Positions 1-8,488 of a DNA stretch of 64,000 nt are shown in pieces. A program made the translations under genes and the position numbers. The notes beneath the pieces were generated by a model. It was given only the letters and a program-made list of their open reading frames with translations, did not search any database and was not told where the DNA came from. Numbering within the stretch: the stretch's first letter is position 1; the number at the start of each line of letters is the position of its first letter. Source of the stretch: Rhabdothermincola salaria. GTDB taxonomy: Bacteria > Actinomycetota > Acidimicrobiia > Acidimicrobiales > Acidimicrobilacustridaceae. The DNA is taken from assembly GCF_021246445.1 (NCBI RefSeq), contig NZ_JAJQXW010000003.1, positions 372,001-436,000 on the forward strand. The letters run 5' to 3'.

Positions 1-597
1 GGCGAACAGGTCGTCCTGGCGCCACATGACGCCCTTGGGCAGGCCGGTGGTGCCCCCGGTGTAGACGAGGTAGAGCTGGTCCGGGCTCCGACCCCAGGGG
101 GGCCGTGTGGGGGTCGGTGGCGGGGCGTCCGGCTCGACGGCCACCGCACCCACGATGTCGGCGTGGTCGGTGGCCCATTCGGGACAGGGGCCGTGGCCGT
201 CGTCCACCCAGATCCAACGCCGCACGCCGGGCACCCGGTCGAGCATCGAGGCGATGGTGTCGGTGAACTCGCCGTGGAAGACCACCGTGCCCACGTCGGC
301 GTTGTCCCACAGGTAGGCCAGCTCGGCCGGCCCGTAGCGGTAGTTGGTGTTGATCGGGGGCAGGCCCAACTTGAAGGCGGCGAACACCGCTTCGAGGTAG
401 GGCGGCGCCGAGTAGAGGTACTGGGCGAAGGTCTCGCCCTCCTCCACGCCCTCGGCGAGGAGCCAGGCGGCCAGCGCGTCGGCCCGCCGCTCGAATTCGG
501 CCCACGTGGAGCGCTCGTCGCCGTGGATCTGGGCGGGGGCGTCGGGGAGGGTGGCGGCCACCGTCTCCCACACGTCGGCGAAGTTCCAGGAGGTCAT
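1..597 (-). CDS. acyl-CoA synthetase (AMP-binding), C-terminus cut by window edge
   Basis: The reading frame starts at an ATG at 595-597 and runs off the left edge, leaving about 199 N-terminal residues. The protein begins MTSWNFADVWETVA and ends just after the adenylate-forming P-loop (YTGGTTGLPKG, about residues 175-186) and the MWRQDD segment. That P-loop plus MWR pattern is typical of the FadD19/FadD17-type ligases of actinomycete steroid and side-chain catabolism, and it is shared with the complete ligase at 13428-15077. The expected reaction is ATP-dependent activation of a carboxylic acid to its CoA thioester in the cytoplasm; the substrate cannot be read from the sequence. It is divergent from the small lipoprotein gene that starts at 719. 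Family assignment is firm; the subfamily is inference. Confidence 0.9.
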   Translation of the reverse strand, partial: MTSWNFADVWETVAATLPDAPAQIHGDERSTWAEFERRADALAAWLLAEGVEEGETFAQYLYSAPPYLEAVFAAFKLGLPPINTNYRYGPAELAYLWDNADVGTVVFHGEFTDTIASMLDRVPGVRRWIWVDDGHGPCPEWATDHADIVGAVAVEPDAPPPTPTRPPWGRSPDQLYLVYTGGTTGLPKGVMWRQDDLFA

Positions 598-718
598 CGG
601 CGACGATCGTAGACAATATCCAAGATCGACGGGACCGGACGGCCACCGGGAGCCGAGCCCCACCGCGAACGGCGCCGAACGATCGCACCCGGTTCTCCGC
701 CGGGCCGACAACGGGAAC

Positions 719-1021
719 ATGCCCACCATGCGTCGCGCCATCACTGCCACAGCCTTCTCCTTCGCGCTGGTGTTGGGGGTGGCCGCCTGCGGGGACGACG
801 ACGGCAGCGGCGGCACCGACACCACCTGCCCCCCGTTCGTCGAGGACGCCGGCAACGAACCGCTGGTCGACGGCGACAACCCGGGCATCCCCGGGGCCGA
901 GGGCGGTCCGGCCGAGGACCCCGACGACATCTCCGCCGCCGGCGGGGCACCCGAGGTCACCGTCACCACGGTCGACGGCGACGGCATCGGGGCGGCCGGG
1001 GCGATCGACCCCGGCTGCTGA
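719..1021 (+). CDS. small secreted lipoprotein of unknown function
   Basis: This 100-residue protein has a short basic start (MPTMRR), a hydrophobic stretch and a lipobox LGVAAC with the lipidated Cys at about position 24, so it should be a membrane-anchored exported lipoprotein. The mature part is acidic and rich in Gly, Pro and Asp and has two further Cys residues, one at the very C-terminus. I recognise no domain. The ATG at 719 is chosen because everything upstream in this frame lacks signal-peptide character; the ATG at 728 (MRRAIT) is an equally good alternative. Composition and position between two divergent neighbours support a real but family-less gene. Confidence 0.65.
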   Translation: MPTMRRAITATAFSFALVLGVAACGDDDGSGGTDTTCPPFVEDAGNEPLVDGDNPGIPGAEGGPAEDPDDISAAGGAPEVTVTTVDGDGIGAAGAIDPGC

Positions 1022-1133
1022 GCCTCCCGTCGAGGCCGGTCGGGTGCGGCCGCGCACCGAGCCGCCCCCTCGCCGAGAGCACGGACCCACCCGGAGATGG
1101 AACGTGCGTTCGGTCTGCCGGTACCCTGAGGCC

Positions 1134-1826
1134 GTGGTGCAGTGGCAGTCCTCGCTCTTCGCCGTCGGGCCGGTCGAGCTCGACCCCGCGGCCGCCACCG
1201 AGCGGATCGCGCTCGACGACCACTCGTGGATCGACGTCACCCGCGGGTACCTGCACGGTGCCGACGACCTCTGCGCCGAGCTGGTCGCCACCGTGGGCTG
1301 GAAACAGGGACGGCGCCGCATGTACGACCGCGAGGTCGACGATCCTCGGCTGTCGCACTGGTACCCGGCCGGGGACGCCGTGCCCGACGTGCTCGACGAG
1401 GTCGGCCAGGCGCTCGGTGTCCGCTACGGCCGATCCCTCGGACGCCCGGGACTCAACTTCTACCGCGACGGGCGCGACAGCGTCGCCTTCCACCGCGACC
1501 GCGAGCTGCGCCGGGTCGACGACGCCTTGGTGGCGGTGCTCACGCTCGGCGCTCGACGCTCCTTCCTCGTACGTCCTCGAGGCGGGGGGCGCTCCCTCGA
1601 CCTGGCCCCCTCGTCGGGCGACCTGCTCGTGATGGGCGGCCGGTGCCAGCTCGACTGGGAGCACGGCGTGCCCAAGGTGGCCCGGGCCGGCGCCCGCATC
1701 TCGGCCTCGTGGCGTTGGTCCGGACCGTCCCCGGCCCCACCGGCCACCCCTCGCCGACGCGGCTCCTCCCGCCCCGGCTCAGGAGCGGGTCACGAGGCCA
1801 CCGCCTCCTGGGACAGCACCACGTAG
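1134..1826 (+). CDS. AlkB-type 2-oxoglutarate/Fe(II) DNA dealkylase
   Basis: About 230 residues from a GTG at 1134 (a second GTG follows directly). The fold-defining sequence NFYRDGRDSVAFHRDRE gives the iron ligands H120 and D122; the distal His is in WEHGVPK (about 177), and the 2-oxoglutarate/substrate motif R-x-S-x-S-W-R lies at 188-194. This matches the ALKBH2/3-like arrangement (N-Y-x-D-G...H-x-D-x-E...R-x-N/S-x-S/T-x-R). Such enzymes oxidatively remove methyl groups from 1-methyladenine and 3-methylcytosine in DNA or RNA. The last ~30 residues are low-complexity Pro/Arg/Ser and overlap the 3' end of the convergent PaaX-type gene by 37 nt, so the true functional C-terminus is probably soon after residue 196. 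Confidence 0.88.
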   Translation: MVQWQSSLFAVGPVELDPAAATERIALDDHSWIDVTRGYLHGADDLCAELVATVGWKQGRRRMYDREVDDPRLSHWYPAGDAVPDVLDEVGQALGVRYGRSLGRPGLNFYRDGRDSVAFHRDRELRRVDDALVAVLTLGARRSFLVRPRGGGRSLDLAPSSGDLLVMGGRCQLDWEHGVPKVARAGARISASWRWSGPSPAPPATPRRRGSSRPGSGAGHEATASWDSTT

Positions 1827-2656
1827 TAGGCGTCGGCCGCCGCCGTCCACCGGGACTGGAGCTCCTGGAAGCGGGCCTGGGCCCGGGCCCCCGCCCAGTC
1901 GGGCGGCAGCAGCTCCGGCGGCAGGGCCGGATCGATGCTGAGCAGGTGGCGCCACTCGTGGGCGAGGCGGGTCCGCAGGGCGAACGCCTCGCGCTCGTCG
2001 GTCGGCTCGGCGTCGGCGAACTCGGCGAGGAAGCGCTCGTGGGCGGCGGCCGCCCCCTCGAGGTCCCATGCCCGGGCCACCACCTCGGAGGGGCTCTCGG
2101 AGGTCTCGGTGGGCACCGCGGTGAAGAACACGGCCTGGTCCTCGAGGTCGAGCTCCCCGAGCACGACGCGGGCACCCGCCTCGGCCCGCTGGTCGGCCGC
2201 CACCCACAGGCCCGGGCCGAGCGACCCGAAGCCCTCGAAGTCGAGGCCGGCGGCCAGACGCTCACGGGAACGCCGATCGGGTGGGGCGCCGGTGAGGCTG
2301 GCCAGGAGGAAGTGGCCATCCCAGGACCGGTCGGCCACCAGGGAGCGGCTGAGGCGGGACCAGGCCGACTCGAGGAGGCGGCGGCCGGCCGGCGACAGCG
2401 ACCAGCGCGTGTAGCGGCCGACGGACTCGCCCACCAGCCACCCGTCGCTGGCAGTGCGGTTCACGGCCTGGCGGGCGGCTCGCTCCTCCACCCCCAGCGC
2501 CTCCAGGCCACGCACGAGGGTGGACGTCCACACCGGCTCGTCGCGGGGCACCATGTACTGGCCCAGGATGCCCACCAACAGCGCGCGGGCGCTGGGCCCG
2601 CCGTCGGAACGACGGCGGGTGGCGGTGACCACGACGCCGGACCCGGACCCACTCAT
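1790..2656 (-). CDS. PaaX-family transcriptional repressor
   Basis: This 288-residue protein has an N-terminal winged helix (about residues 24-100, with ARALLVGILGQYM and the recognition region EERAARQAVNRTASDGWL). A PaaX-like central domain follows, with the marker (W)DGHFLLASL at about 115, and then an acidic C-terminal domain. PaaX proteins are acyl-CoA-responsive repressors; the best known binds phenylacetyl-CoA. Here the gene is isolated and divergent from a methyltransferase, 59 nt away. The nearest candidate targets are the acyl-CoA ligase and hydratase operons in the first 17 kb, but no operator could be identified, so the ligand and regulon are inference. Confidence 0.85.
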   Translation of the reverse strand: MSGSGSGVVVTATRRRSDGGPSARALLVGILGQYMVPRDEPVWTSTLVRGLEALGVEERAARQAVNRTASDGWLVGESVGRYTRWSLSPAGRRLLESAWSRLSRSLVADRSWDGHFLLASLTGAPPDRRSRERLAAGLDFEGFGSLGPGLWVAADQRAEAGARVVLGELDLEDQAVFFTAVPTETSESPSEVVARAWDLEGAAAAHERFLAEFADAEPTDEREAFALRTRLAHEWRHLLSIDPALPPELLPPDWAGARAQARFQELQSRWTAAADAYYVVLSQEAVAS

Positions 2657-2715
2657 GGCTCGTGATCGTAGAGCCCGCCGCCCGGGGAGCGATCCCGGTC
2701 GGCGAGACTGGGGCC

Positions 2716-3348
2716 ATGGCCGACGACGACACCCCCGACCGCACCGCCGGCGACGGTGGTCGCCCTCGCTCGGCGGAGTGGTCCCAGTGGCGTCGCCGGG
2801 TCGACCTCGACGACTACGACGCCCGCTGGCAGCGCATGGCCGCGGCGGGCCAGAACCCCCACGGCGAAGCCGATCTCGTCATGGGCTTCGAACCGTCGAG
2901 CGCCCTCGACGCCGGCTGCGGCACCGGGCGGGTGGCCGTGGAGCTGGCCCGGCGAGGCGTCGACGCCGCCGGGGTGGACCTCGACCCCGACCTGCTGGCG
3001 CGGGCTCGGGCCAAGGCCCCGGACCTGCTCTGGGCCCACGCCGACCTGGCCGAGCTCGACCTCGGCCGCCGCTTCGACGTGGTGGTGGCCGCCGGCAACG
3101 TGGTGGGCTTCGTCGTCGCCGAGCACCGCCCTGCCGCGGTGGCCGCCTGCGCCGCCCACCTCGAACCAGGCGGCCGCCTCGTCGCCGGGTTCCAGCTGCG
3201 GGCGGGCTGGCCGACCCTCGACGAGTACGACCGCTGGTGTGCCGCGGCGGGCCTCGCCCTCGAGGCCCGTTACGCCACGTGGGATCGACAGCCGCTCGGC
3301 CCGGCACCCGACTACGCCGTGTCGGTCCACCGCAGGGCATCGGACTGA
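2716..3348 (+). CDS. class I SAM-dependent methyltransferase
   Basis: About 210 residues from the ATG at 2716; an upstream in-frame start at 2662 would run through the PaaX promoter region and is less likely. Motif I is ALDAGCGTGRVAVEL (about 62-76), followed by the acidic end of strand 2 (GVDLD) and motif IV-like FDVVVAAGNVVGF. The fold is a small class I SAM methyltransferase without an extra recognition domain, so the substrate (small molecule most likely) is unknown. The last 37 nt overlap the convergent enoyl-CoA hydratase gene. Confidence 0.85.
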   Translation: MADDDTPDRTAGDGGRPRSAEWSQWRRRVDLDDYDARWQRMAAAGQNPHGEADLVMGFEPSSALDAGCGTGRVAVELARRGVDAAGVDLDPDLLARARAKAPDLLWAHADLAELDLGRRFDVVVAAGNVVGFVVAEHRPAAVAACAAHLEPGGRLVAGFQLRAGWPTLDEYDRWCAAAGLALEARYATWDRQPLGPAPDYAVSVHRRASD

Positions 3349-4418
3349 GCGGCGGCGAACTCCTCGCGGTCCACCACGGCGTCGACCAACTCCCACGCCC
3401 GGGCCACCTCGGCGCCGATCGTCTGCCCGGTGAGGGCCAGGTGAGCGGTGCGCTGGCGGCCGATGCGGCGGGGGATGCTGGCCGTGCCGCCGGCGCCCGG
3501 GACCAGGCCCATGGACACCTCGGGGAGGCGGAAGGTGGCGTCGTCGCGGGCCACCACCCGACGGGCGAACGCCGCCCACTCGCAGCCCGCCCCCACGGCT
3601 GCGCCGTGCACGTGGACCACCAGCCGTTCGCCGCACCGGGTCAGGTCGAGCGCCGGGGATCGGGTGGTGCGAACGAGGTGGGCGGTGACCGGGTCGGGCG
3701 CCGATCCGAACTCGTCGAGGTCGCCGCCGGCGCAGAACGAGGGGCCTCGACCCCACAGGTGCACCTCGGCGACGGTGGGGTCGGTCAGGGCGACGGCCAG
3801 GGCCTCGTGCACACCGTCGCGGAGCCCGGCGCTCACTGCGTTGCGACGTGCGGCCCGGTCGAGGTGCACGTCGAGACGGCGGCCGGACCGAGCCACCTGC
3901 ACCGACGCCTCGGCGGCGGCGCCGCCACCGGGAGCAGGACGCGACCGGAGCCAGCCCTGGTGGTCGGGCCCGGCCTGCAGCATCGAGTAGACCCACGACT
4001 CGGCCACCACGGCCTCGGCCACGGACAGGTGGATGCCCGCTCGCAGCAGCTGCACCAGCGCCACCGCGGCCGCCGGCGAGGCGGCCACGCCGGCGGCGAG
4101 AGCGTCGACCTCGGCCCTCGGGTCGTCGGCCAGCACCGCCGAGCGAGGGACGCCCCCCGGGGGGTCGAAGTCCGCCCGGGCCACGACCACGTCGAAGCGG
4201 TCGAGGATGTGCGCCGGCGGGGAGGCCCCTTCGACCACCCCGACCACCACGGCCGGGGCGCCGATCACCGCCATGGCGGCGGCGTGGGTGGCGTCGTCGT
4301 CCGTGGCCGCCACCGCCACCATCGGCCGTCCGAACGGCACGCCCAGCGTCTCGCCCAGGCCGGGGGCCAGCAGGGCGGCGGCCTCGGTCGCGTCGAGCAG
4401 TGCGGTGCGATCAGCCAT
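3312..4418 (-). CDS. enoyl-CoA hydratase/isomerase with N-terminal extension
   Basis: The protein has 368 residues from the ATG at 4418, which overlaps the amidohydrolase stop by 8 nt; an upstream start at 4433 is possible. The crotonase domain occupies about residues 165-350, with the oxyanion-hole segments SFCAGGDLDEFG and GAAVGAGCEWAAF and the catalytic-acid region PEVSMGLVPGAGGT. It probably hydrates or isomerises an enoyl-CoA in the cytoplasm. The first ~160 residues (VAVAATDDDATHAAAMAVIGAP and on) are not part of the usual ~260-residue enzyme and look like a small alpha/beta domain of unknown role. It is the last gene of the minus-strand operon that starts with the zinc-ribbon gene. Confidence 0.85.
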   Translation of the reverse strand: MADRTALLDATEAAALLAPGLGETLGVPFGRPMVAVAATDDDATHAAAMAVIGAPAVVVGVVEGASPPAHILDRFDVVVARADFDPPGGVPRSAVLADDPRAEVDALAAGVAASPAAAVALVQLLRAGIHLSVAEAVVAESWVYSMLQAGPDHQGWLRSRPAPGGGAAAEASVQVARSGRRLDVHLDRAARRNAVSAGLRDGVHEALAVALTDPTVAEVHLWGRGPSFCAGGDLDEFGSAPDPVTAHLVRTTRSPALDLTRCGERLVVHVHGAAVGAGCEWAAFARRVVARDDATFRLPEVSMGLVPGAGGTASIPRRIGRQRTAHLALTGQTIGAEVARAWELVDAVVDREEFAAAQSDALRWTDTA

Positions 4419-5862
4419 GCACGATGTTCCCATCGATGACGGTGGCTCTCACCAACCCCTCGGTCGGGCCGCCGTCCACCTCCCGTCGGGGGACGCCGAG
4501 CACGCAGAGGTCGGCGGGGGCGCCGACCTCCAGCCGACGGATGGGGCCGTCGGGCGCGAGGGGGTCGCGCAGGAAGCCGTCGAGGGCGACGACGGGGGCG
4601 ACCGCCTCGGCCGATCCGAGCGGGGCCCCGGTCCGGGTACGCCGGTCACGAGCCGCCCGCAGGGCGGCCCAGGGGTCGACCGACGCCACCGGGGCGTCGC
4701 TGCCGAGGGCGACGACGACCCCGGCCGCCCGCAACGAGGCGTGGCGGTACAGCGCCGAGCGGTCGGCGGGGTCCACCTCGGCGAGATAGTGGTCGCCTCG
4801 CTCGTGGACGAACGCCGGTTGGGTGACCACCACCACGCGGTGGGCGGACAGCGCGGGGTCGAGCTCCGGCGGGAGCACCGAGGCGTGCTCGAGGCGATCG
4901 CCGGGGAGGGCGCCGGCGGCGAGCAGGGCCGACACGGTCACCACGCACTCGGCCCGGGTGACGCAGTGGACGGCCACCCGGCGGTGCTGGCGGTGGGCGG
5001 CGGCGATCGCCTCGACCATGGCGTCGGGGTCGAGGCCGGCGTGCTCGTCGGCGACCAGCTTGACCGGCCCGAGGCGAGCCCAGGGGTCGAGCCCGCGCCC
5101 GTCCGCGCGGCCCAGCAGCACCACCCGTTGGGGGAGGCAGCCGGTCGCGACGGCCTCGCGGAGCACGCCGACGGCCGCGTCGTCGAGCACCGGGGTGGTG
5201 TCGGTGACCCCGGTGACGCCGAGGGCGGCCAGCCGGGACCCGACCGGGCCCAGGTCCGGCGGGATTCGCCCCACCCGCCGACCCAGCCAGTCGTCGAGGC
5301 GGTGCAGCCACCCCGTGGCCGCCCGGTCCGCGGCCCGCTCCACCCCCGGTGTCGGGTCGGTGCCGGCCAGTCCCTCGGGATCGAGGCCCACGGCCCGCAG
5401 CCCGGGCGTCGACAGCACCCACGACAGCCCGCTGCGGTGCTGCACCCGCACTCTGGCGCCGGGCGCCACCGCATCGAGTCGCGCCCGGTCGAGCGGTCCG
5501 TGGCGGTGCTCGTCGTACCCGCCGGCGCGCACCCACCCCGGCGAGGAGGAAGCACCGGCGCCGGCGGCCGCGGCGGCTGCGGCTGCGGCTGCGGCTGCGG
5601 CCAGGGCGGCGTCGGCCTCGTCGGGGGTGGCGGCGTGGTCGAGGTCGACCGAGGCCATGCGGGCGGCGAGGGCCAGCAGGTGGAGGTGGTGGTCGTGCAG
5701 CCCGGGGAGCACCGCACCGCCGGCGGCGTCGAGCACCTCGGCACCGGCCCGGTCGATGTCGGCGTCGGGTCCGATGGCCACGATCCGACCGGCTTCCGTG
5801 CGCAGCGACCAGCCCGGCCTCCCCTCGACCTCGGCGCCGACGACCACCAGCGGTGTGGTCAT
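4411..5862 (-). CDS. amidohydrolase family (YtcJ/Amidohydro_3-like)
   Basis: A 483-residue metal-dependent hydrolase from the ATG at 5862, which overlaps the preceding CoA-transferase stop as ATGA. Visible hallmarks are the N-terminal beta-sandwich strand pattern, the HxH-type metal site GLHDHHLHL at about 55, VAVHCVTRAE and RLEHASVL in the barrel, and the metal-binding Asp in LGSDAPVASVDPW near 400. The C-terminal sandwich ends VRATVIDGNIVHG. An unusual alanine run of 13 lies at about residues 90-104, encoded by a GCN tract near 5570-5600. Exact substrate is unknown; cyclic amide or ester hydrolysis is typical of the family. Its place between a CoA-transferase and a crotonase suggests a ring-opening or deacylation step in a catabolic route. 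Confidence 0.85.
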   Translation of the reverse strand: MTTPLVVVGAEVEGRPGWSLRTEAGRIVAIGPDADIDRAGAEVLDAAGGAVLPGLHDHHLHLLALAARMASVDLDHAATPDEADAALAAAAAAAAAAAAAGAGASSSPGWVRAGGYDEHRHGPLDRARLDAVAPGARVRVQHRSGLSWVLSTPGLRAVGLDPEGLAGTDPTPGVERAADRAATGWLHRLDDWLGRRVGRIPPDLGPVGSRLAALGVTGVTDTTPVLDDAAVGVLREAVATGCLPQRVVLLGRADGRGLDPWARLGPVKLVADEHAGLDPDAMVEAIAAAHRQHRRVAVHCVTRAECVVTVSALLAAGALPGDRLEHASVLPPELDPALSAHRVVVVTQPAFVHERGDHYLAEVDPADRSALYRHASLRAAGVVVALGSDAPVASVDPWAALRAARDRRTRTGAPLGSAEAVAPVVALDGFLRDPLAPDGPIRRLEVGAPADLCVLGVPRREVDGGPTEGLVRATVIDGNIVHG

Positions 5863-7016
5863 CCGGCGTCCTCGCGATCGCGTCCGGGCGTCGATGCCGC
5901 GGCGCGGGCGACCTCGCGCAGGGCCACGTCGACGACCGCTCCCCCGCCCGCGGCCCACGACGACGCCGCGGCGGCGGCGGCCACCAGCCCGGCGAGGGGG
6001 TCGGCCACCGCGTCGCCGACGAAGGTCGGCACCCCATCGGCGTCGCGCCGCACCAGCCCACCGGCCGCCGCCGCGTCGTCGCCGAAGCCCACCCGGTTGC
6101 GCCAGGGTCCGGTGCGGCCGTAGGCCGTGATCGACACCCACACCCGCCCCGGCCCGCCCGCCACGACCGCCGCGGGCTCGATGCCCATCTGCTCGAGGGC
6201 TCGGGGACGCGAGCCCTCGATGACCACGTCGGCGGCGGTCAGCAGGTCGGCCAGCGCCCGGCGCCCCTCGGTGCTCGCCAGCGGCAGGGCGAGGTGGCGC
6301 TTGTCCCCGTTGAGGTGATCGAAGAACGCGGGCGAGCCGCGGCGGGCGCCGTCCGGACGGGTGGTGGACTCCACCTTCACCACCTCCATCCCGAGCGCGG
6401 CCAGCAGCCGCCCGCACAACGGTCCGGCCCACAGCGACGACAGGTCGACCACCCGCGCCGGGGTCGCCTCCCCCCGGCTGCGGTCCGCCCCCGGACCGAC
6501 ACGGGTGGCCACGTGGGTGCGGCTGGGGTCGAGCATCCCCCGGTCGACCAGCTGGGCATCGCCCACGTGCCGACCGGCGTCGTCGTCGGGGACGGCGGCC
6601 ACGGCCAGGCCGACCAGCTGGCCCTGCTCGACGACGTCGAGGGTCGGTCGCCGGCGTACGGCCTCCCCCACGGCTCGCCAGAGCGCCGGTGAGCGGACCG
6701 GTCCGTCGGGGTCGATCCCCAGCCAGGCCGGCAGCAGGTGGACGTCGTCGTGGCGCGCCAGGTTGGCCGCCACCCAACCGTCGGCCGTGGCCATGATCCG
6801 GCACGATCCGCCGGGCGACACCGGACCGGCCGGCCGGTGCCCGAGCAGGGTGGCCCGTTCGAGCAGCACGGCCCCCGCCTGGTCCGGGTCGAACGGCGCC
6901 GCCCGACCGAGCCGGCGAGCGGTGGCGGCCAGCTCGGCCAGCGCCCGGCGGGCGACGGCCTCGGCCGGGGCAAGGCCGGGCCAGCCGTCAGGAGGTGAGG
7001 TCGGCGAGAACCTCAC
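5859..7016 (-). CDS. class III CoA-transferase (CaiB/BaiF) with unusual domain order
   Basis: The frame ends at 5859 and has no ATG after the upstream ligase stop. The first usable start is a GTG at 7014-7016, inside the 3' end of the ligase gene, giving about 385 residues. The middle of the protein carries the typical N-terminal signature of the family (RVVDLSSLWAGPLCGRLLAALG...VVKVES, then FDHLNGDKRHLALPL) at about 205-270. It is preceded, not followed, by a segment resembling a C-terminal part of the family (GSCRIMATADGWVAANLARHDD). I recall similar actinomycete proteins with this order, so it may be a stable subfamily. It should move CoA between acyl groups in the cytoplasm. Confidence is lower for the exact start. 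Confidence 0.8.
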   Translation of the reverse strand: MRFSPTSPPDGWPGLAPAEAVARRALAELAATARRLGRAAPFDPDQAGAVLLERATLLGHRPAGPVSPGGSCRIMATADGWVAANLARHDDVHLLPAWLGIDPDGPVRSPALWRAVGEAVRRRPTLDVVEQGQLVGLAVAAVPDDDAGRHVGDAQLVDRGMLDPSRTHVATRVGPGADRSRGEATPARVVDLSSLWAGPLCGRLLAALGMEVVKVESTTRPDGARRGSPAFFDHLNGDKRHLALPLASTEGRRALADLLTAADVVIEGSRPRALEQMGIEPAAVVAGGPGRVWVSITAYGRTGPWRNRVGFGDDAAAAGGLVRRDADGVPTFVGDAVADPLAGLVAAAAAASSWAAGGGAVVDVALREVARAAASTPGRDREDAG

Positions 7017-8475
7017 GGCGCAGCAGCTTCCCGGTGGGGGTGCGCGGGAGCTCGTCGCGGAAGACGACGAGCTCGGGGGTCTTGGAGCCCCGCAGGTGCA
7101 CCCGGGCGTAGGCCTGCACGGCGTCGACGTCGAGGCTGGCACCGGAGCGGACCACGACGACCGCGGCGATGCGCTGACCCCACTCGTCGTCGGGCACGCC
7201 CACCACGACGACGTCGTCGATGGCGTCGTGGCCGGCGAGCACGTCCTCGATCTCGGCCGGGGCGATGTTCTCGCCTCCCCGGATGATCGTGTCGTCCGCC
7301 CGTCCCTCGATGAACAGGAAGCCGTCCGGGTCGACCCACCCGCGGTCCTTGGTGGGGAACCACCCTTCGTCGTCGAGCACGCTGCCCCCGGCGTACTCGC
7401 CCGAGACCTGCTCGCCGCGCAGGAACACCAGGCCGGCTTCGCCGGCGGGCAGCACCTGGCCGAGCTCGTCGCGGACCTCGACCTCGATGCCGGGCAGCAG
7501 CTTGCCGACCGAGCCCAGCCGGGTGCGGGCGACGGGGTCACCGGCACGCGCCGCGGCGTGGTCGTCGGGGCCCAGCAGGGCGATGGTGGAGGAGGTCTCG
7601 GTGAGCCCGTAGGCGTTGACGAACCCGGTGCCCTCGAACGCCTCGAGGGCCTGTTCGAGCACCGGCAGCGGCATGCGGCTGCCGCCGTAGGACAACGTGG
7701 CCAGCGAGGGCACGTCGGCCGGGGCGCCCTCGAGGTGGTGCACCACCCGGGCCAACATGGTGGGCACGACCATGGCCTGGGTGATGCCCTGGTCGCGCAC
7801 GGTGTCGAGCCACACCTGGGGGTCGAACGCCCCCAGGTAGACGATGCGTCGTCCGGCGTAGAGGTTCGACAGCAGGTTCGCCAAGCCGGCGATGTGGTAG
7901 GGCGGCACCGACACCAGCGCGGCCTGGTGCTCCTCGGCGGCGGCGAACTCGACCGTGCCCAGGACGTACGCGGTGAGGTGGCGGTGCCGCAGCAGGGCGG
8001 CCTTGGGCGCACCCGACGTGCCCGAGGTGTAGAGCACGACGGCCACGTCCTCGGGGTCGACGAACCCGGGCAGCTCGACCTGCGCATCGGGGTCGTCGCC
8101 ACCGGCGCCCGCCACCAGCTCTCGCCGGTCGATGGTGCGCGCCGGGTCGGCGCCGACCACGGGCAGCACCTCGGCCACCAGCAACGCGCCCGGGTGGGCC
8201 CGCACCAGCGGCTCGAGCTGTTCGGCCCCCAACCGGTAGTTGAGCGGGATGAACGGCACGCCGGCCAGGGACGCCCCGAACAAGGCGACCGGGAACGATG
8301 CGTCGTTGGTGCCGCAGTACACCACCGAGTCGGCCCCCTCGGCGGCGACCCGCCGGGCGAAGCGGGTCGCGGTGTCGGCCAGCGCGTCGAAGGTCAGGGA
8401 CACGTCACCGTCGGCGACCGCGTCGCGGCCGACCAACGTCGAACCGGCCATCTCCAACAACAACCCCAGGTTCAC
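6988..8475 (-). CDS. acyl-CoA synthetase (class I adenylate-forming)
   Basis: A complete 495-residue ligase. The P-loop is YTSGTSGAPKAALLRH at about 155-170; A5 is NAYGLTETSS; A7/A8 hinge is KDRGWVDPDGFLFIEGRADD with IIRGGENIAPAEIED; the C-terminal catalytic Lys is in RTPTGKLLRREV. It lacks the YTGGTTG...MWR signature of the FadD19-like ligases at both sides, so it belongs to another branch. It lies 13 nt after the zinc-ribbon gene and its 3' end overlaps the likely start of the CoA-transferase, implying one mRNA. It probably feeds an acyl-CoA into the pathway encoded by the downstream CoA-transferase, amidohydrolase and hydratase. Confidence 0.92.
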   Translation of the reverse strand: MNLGLLLEMAGSTLVGRDAVADGDVSLTFDALADTATRFARRVAAEGADSVVYCGTNDASFPVALFGASLAGVPFIPLNYRLGAEQLEPLVRAHPGALLVAEVLPVVGADPARTIDRRELVAGAGGDDPDAQVELPGFVDPEDVAVVLYTSGTSGAPKAALLRHRHLTAYVLGTVEFAAAEEHQAALVSVPPYHIAGLANLLSNLYAGRRIVYLGAFDPQVWLDTVRDQGITQAMVVPTMLARVVHHLEGAPADVPSLATLSYGGSRMPLPVLEQALEAFEGTGFVNAYGLTETSSTIALLGPDDHAAARAGDPVARTRLGSVGKLLPGIEVEVRDELGQVLPAGEAGLVFLRGEQVSGEYAGGSVLDDEGWFPTKDRGWVDPDGFLFIEGRADDTIIRGGENIAPAEIEDVLAGHDAIDDVVVVGVPDDEWGQRIAAVVVVRSGASLDVDAVQAYARVHLRGSKTPELVVFRDELPRTPTGKLLRREVLADLTS

Positions 8476-8488
8476 GGCGAGGCCCCGA

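Noticed and set aside
1790-1826. Meaningful 37-nt overlap of AlkB and PaaX genes
   Set aside because: The AlkB tail there is low-complexity and beyond the domain end; it is probably a late stop codon. The same 37-nt overlap at 3312-3348 is taken as coincidence.
4411-6804. 797-codon minus frame as one long fusion protein
   Set aside because: The first ~310 codons lie inside the CoA-transferase gene in another frame and have shadow composition; the amidohydrolase starts at 5862.
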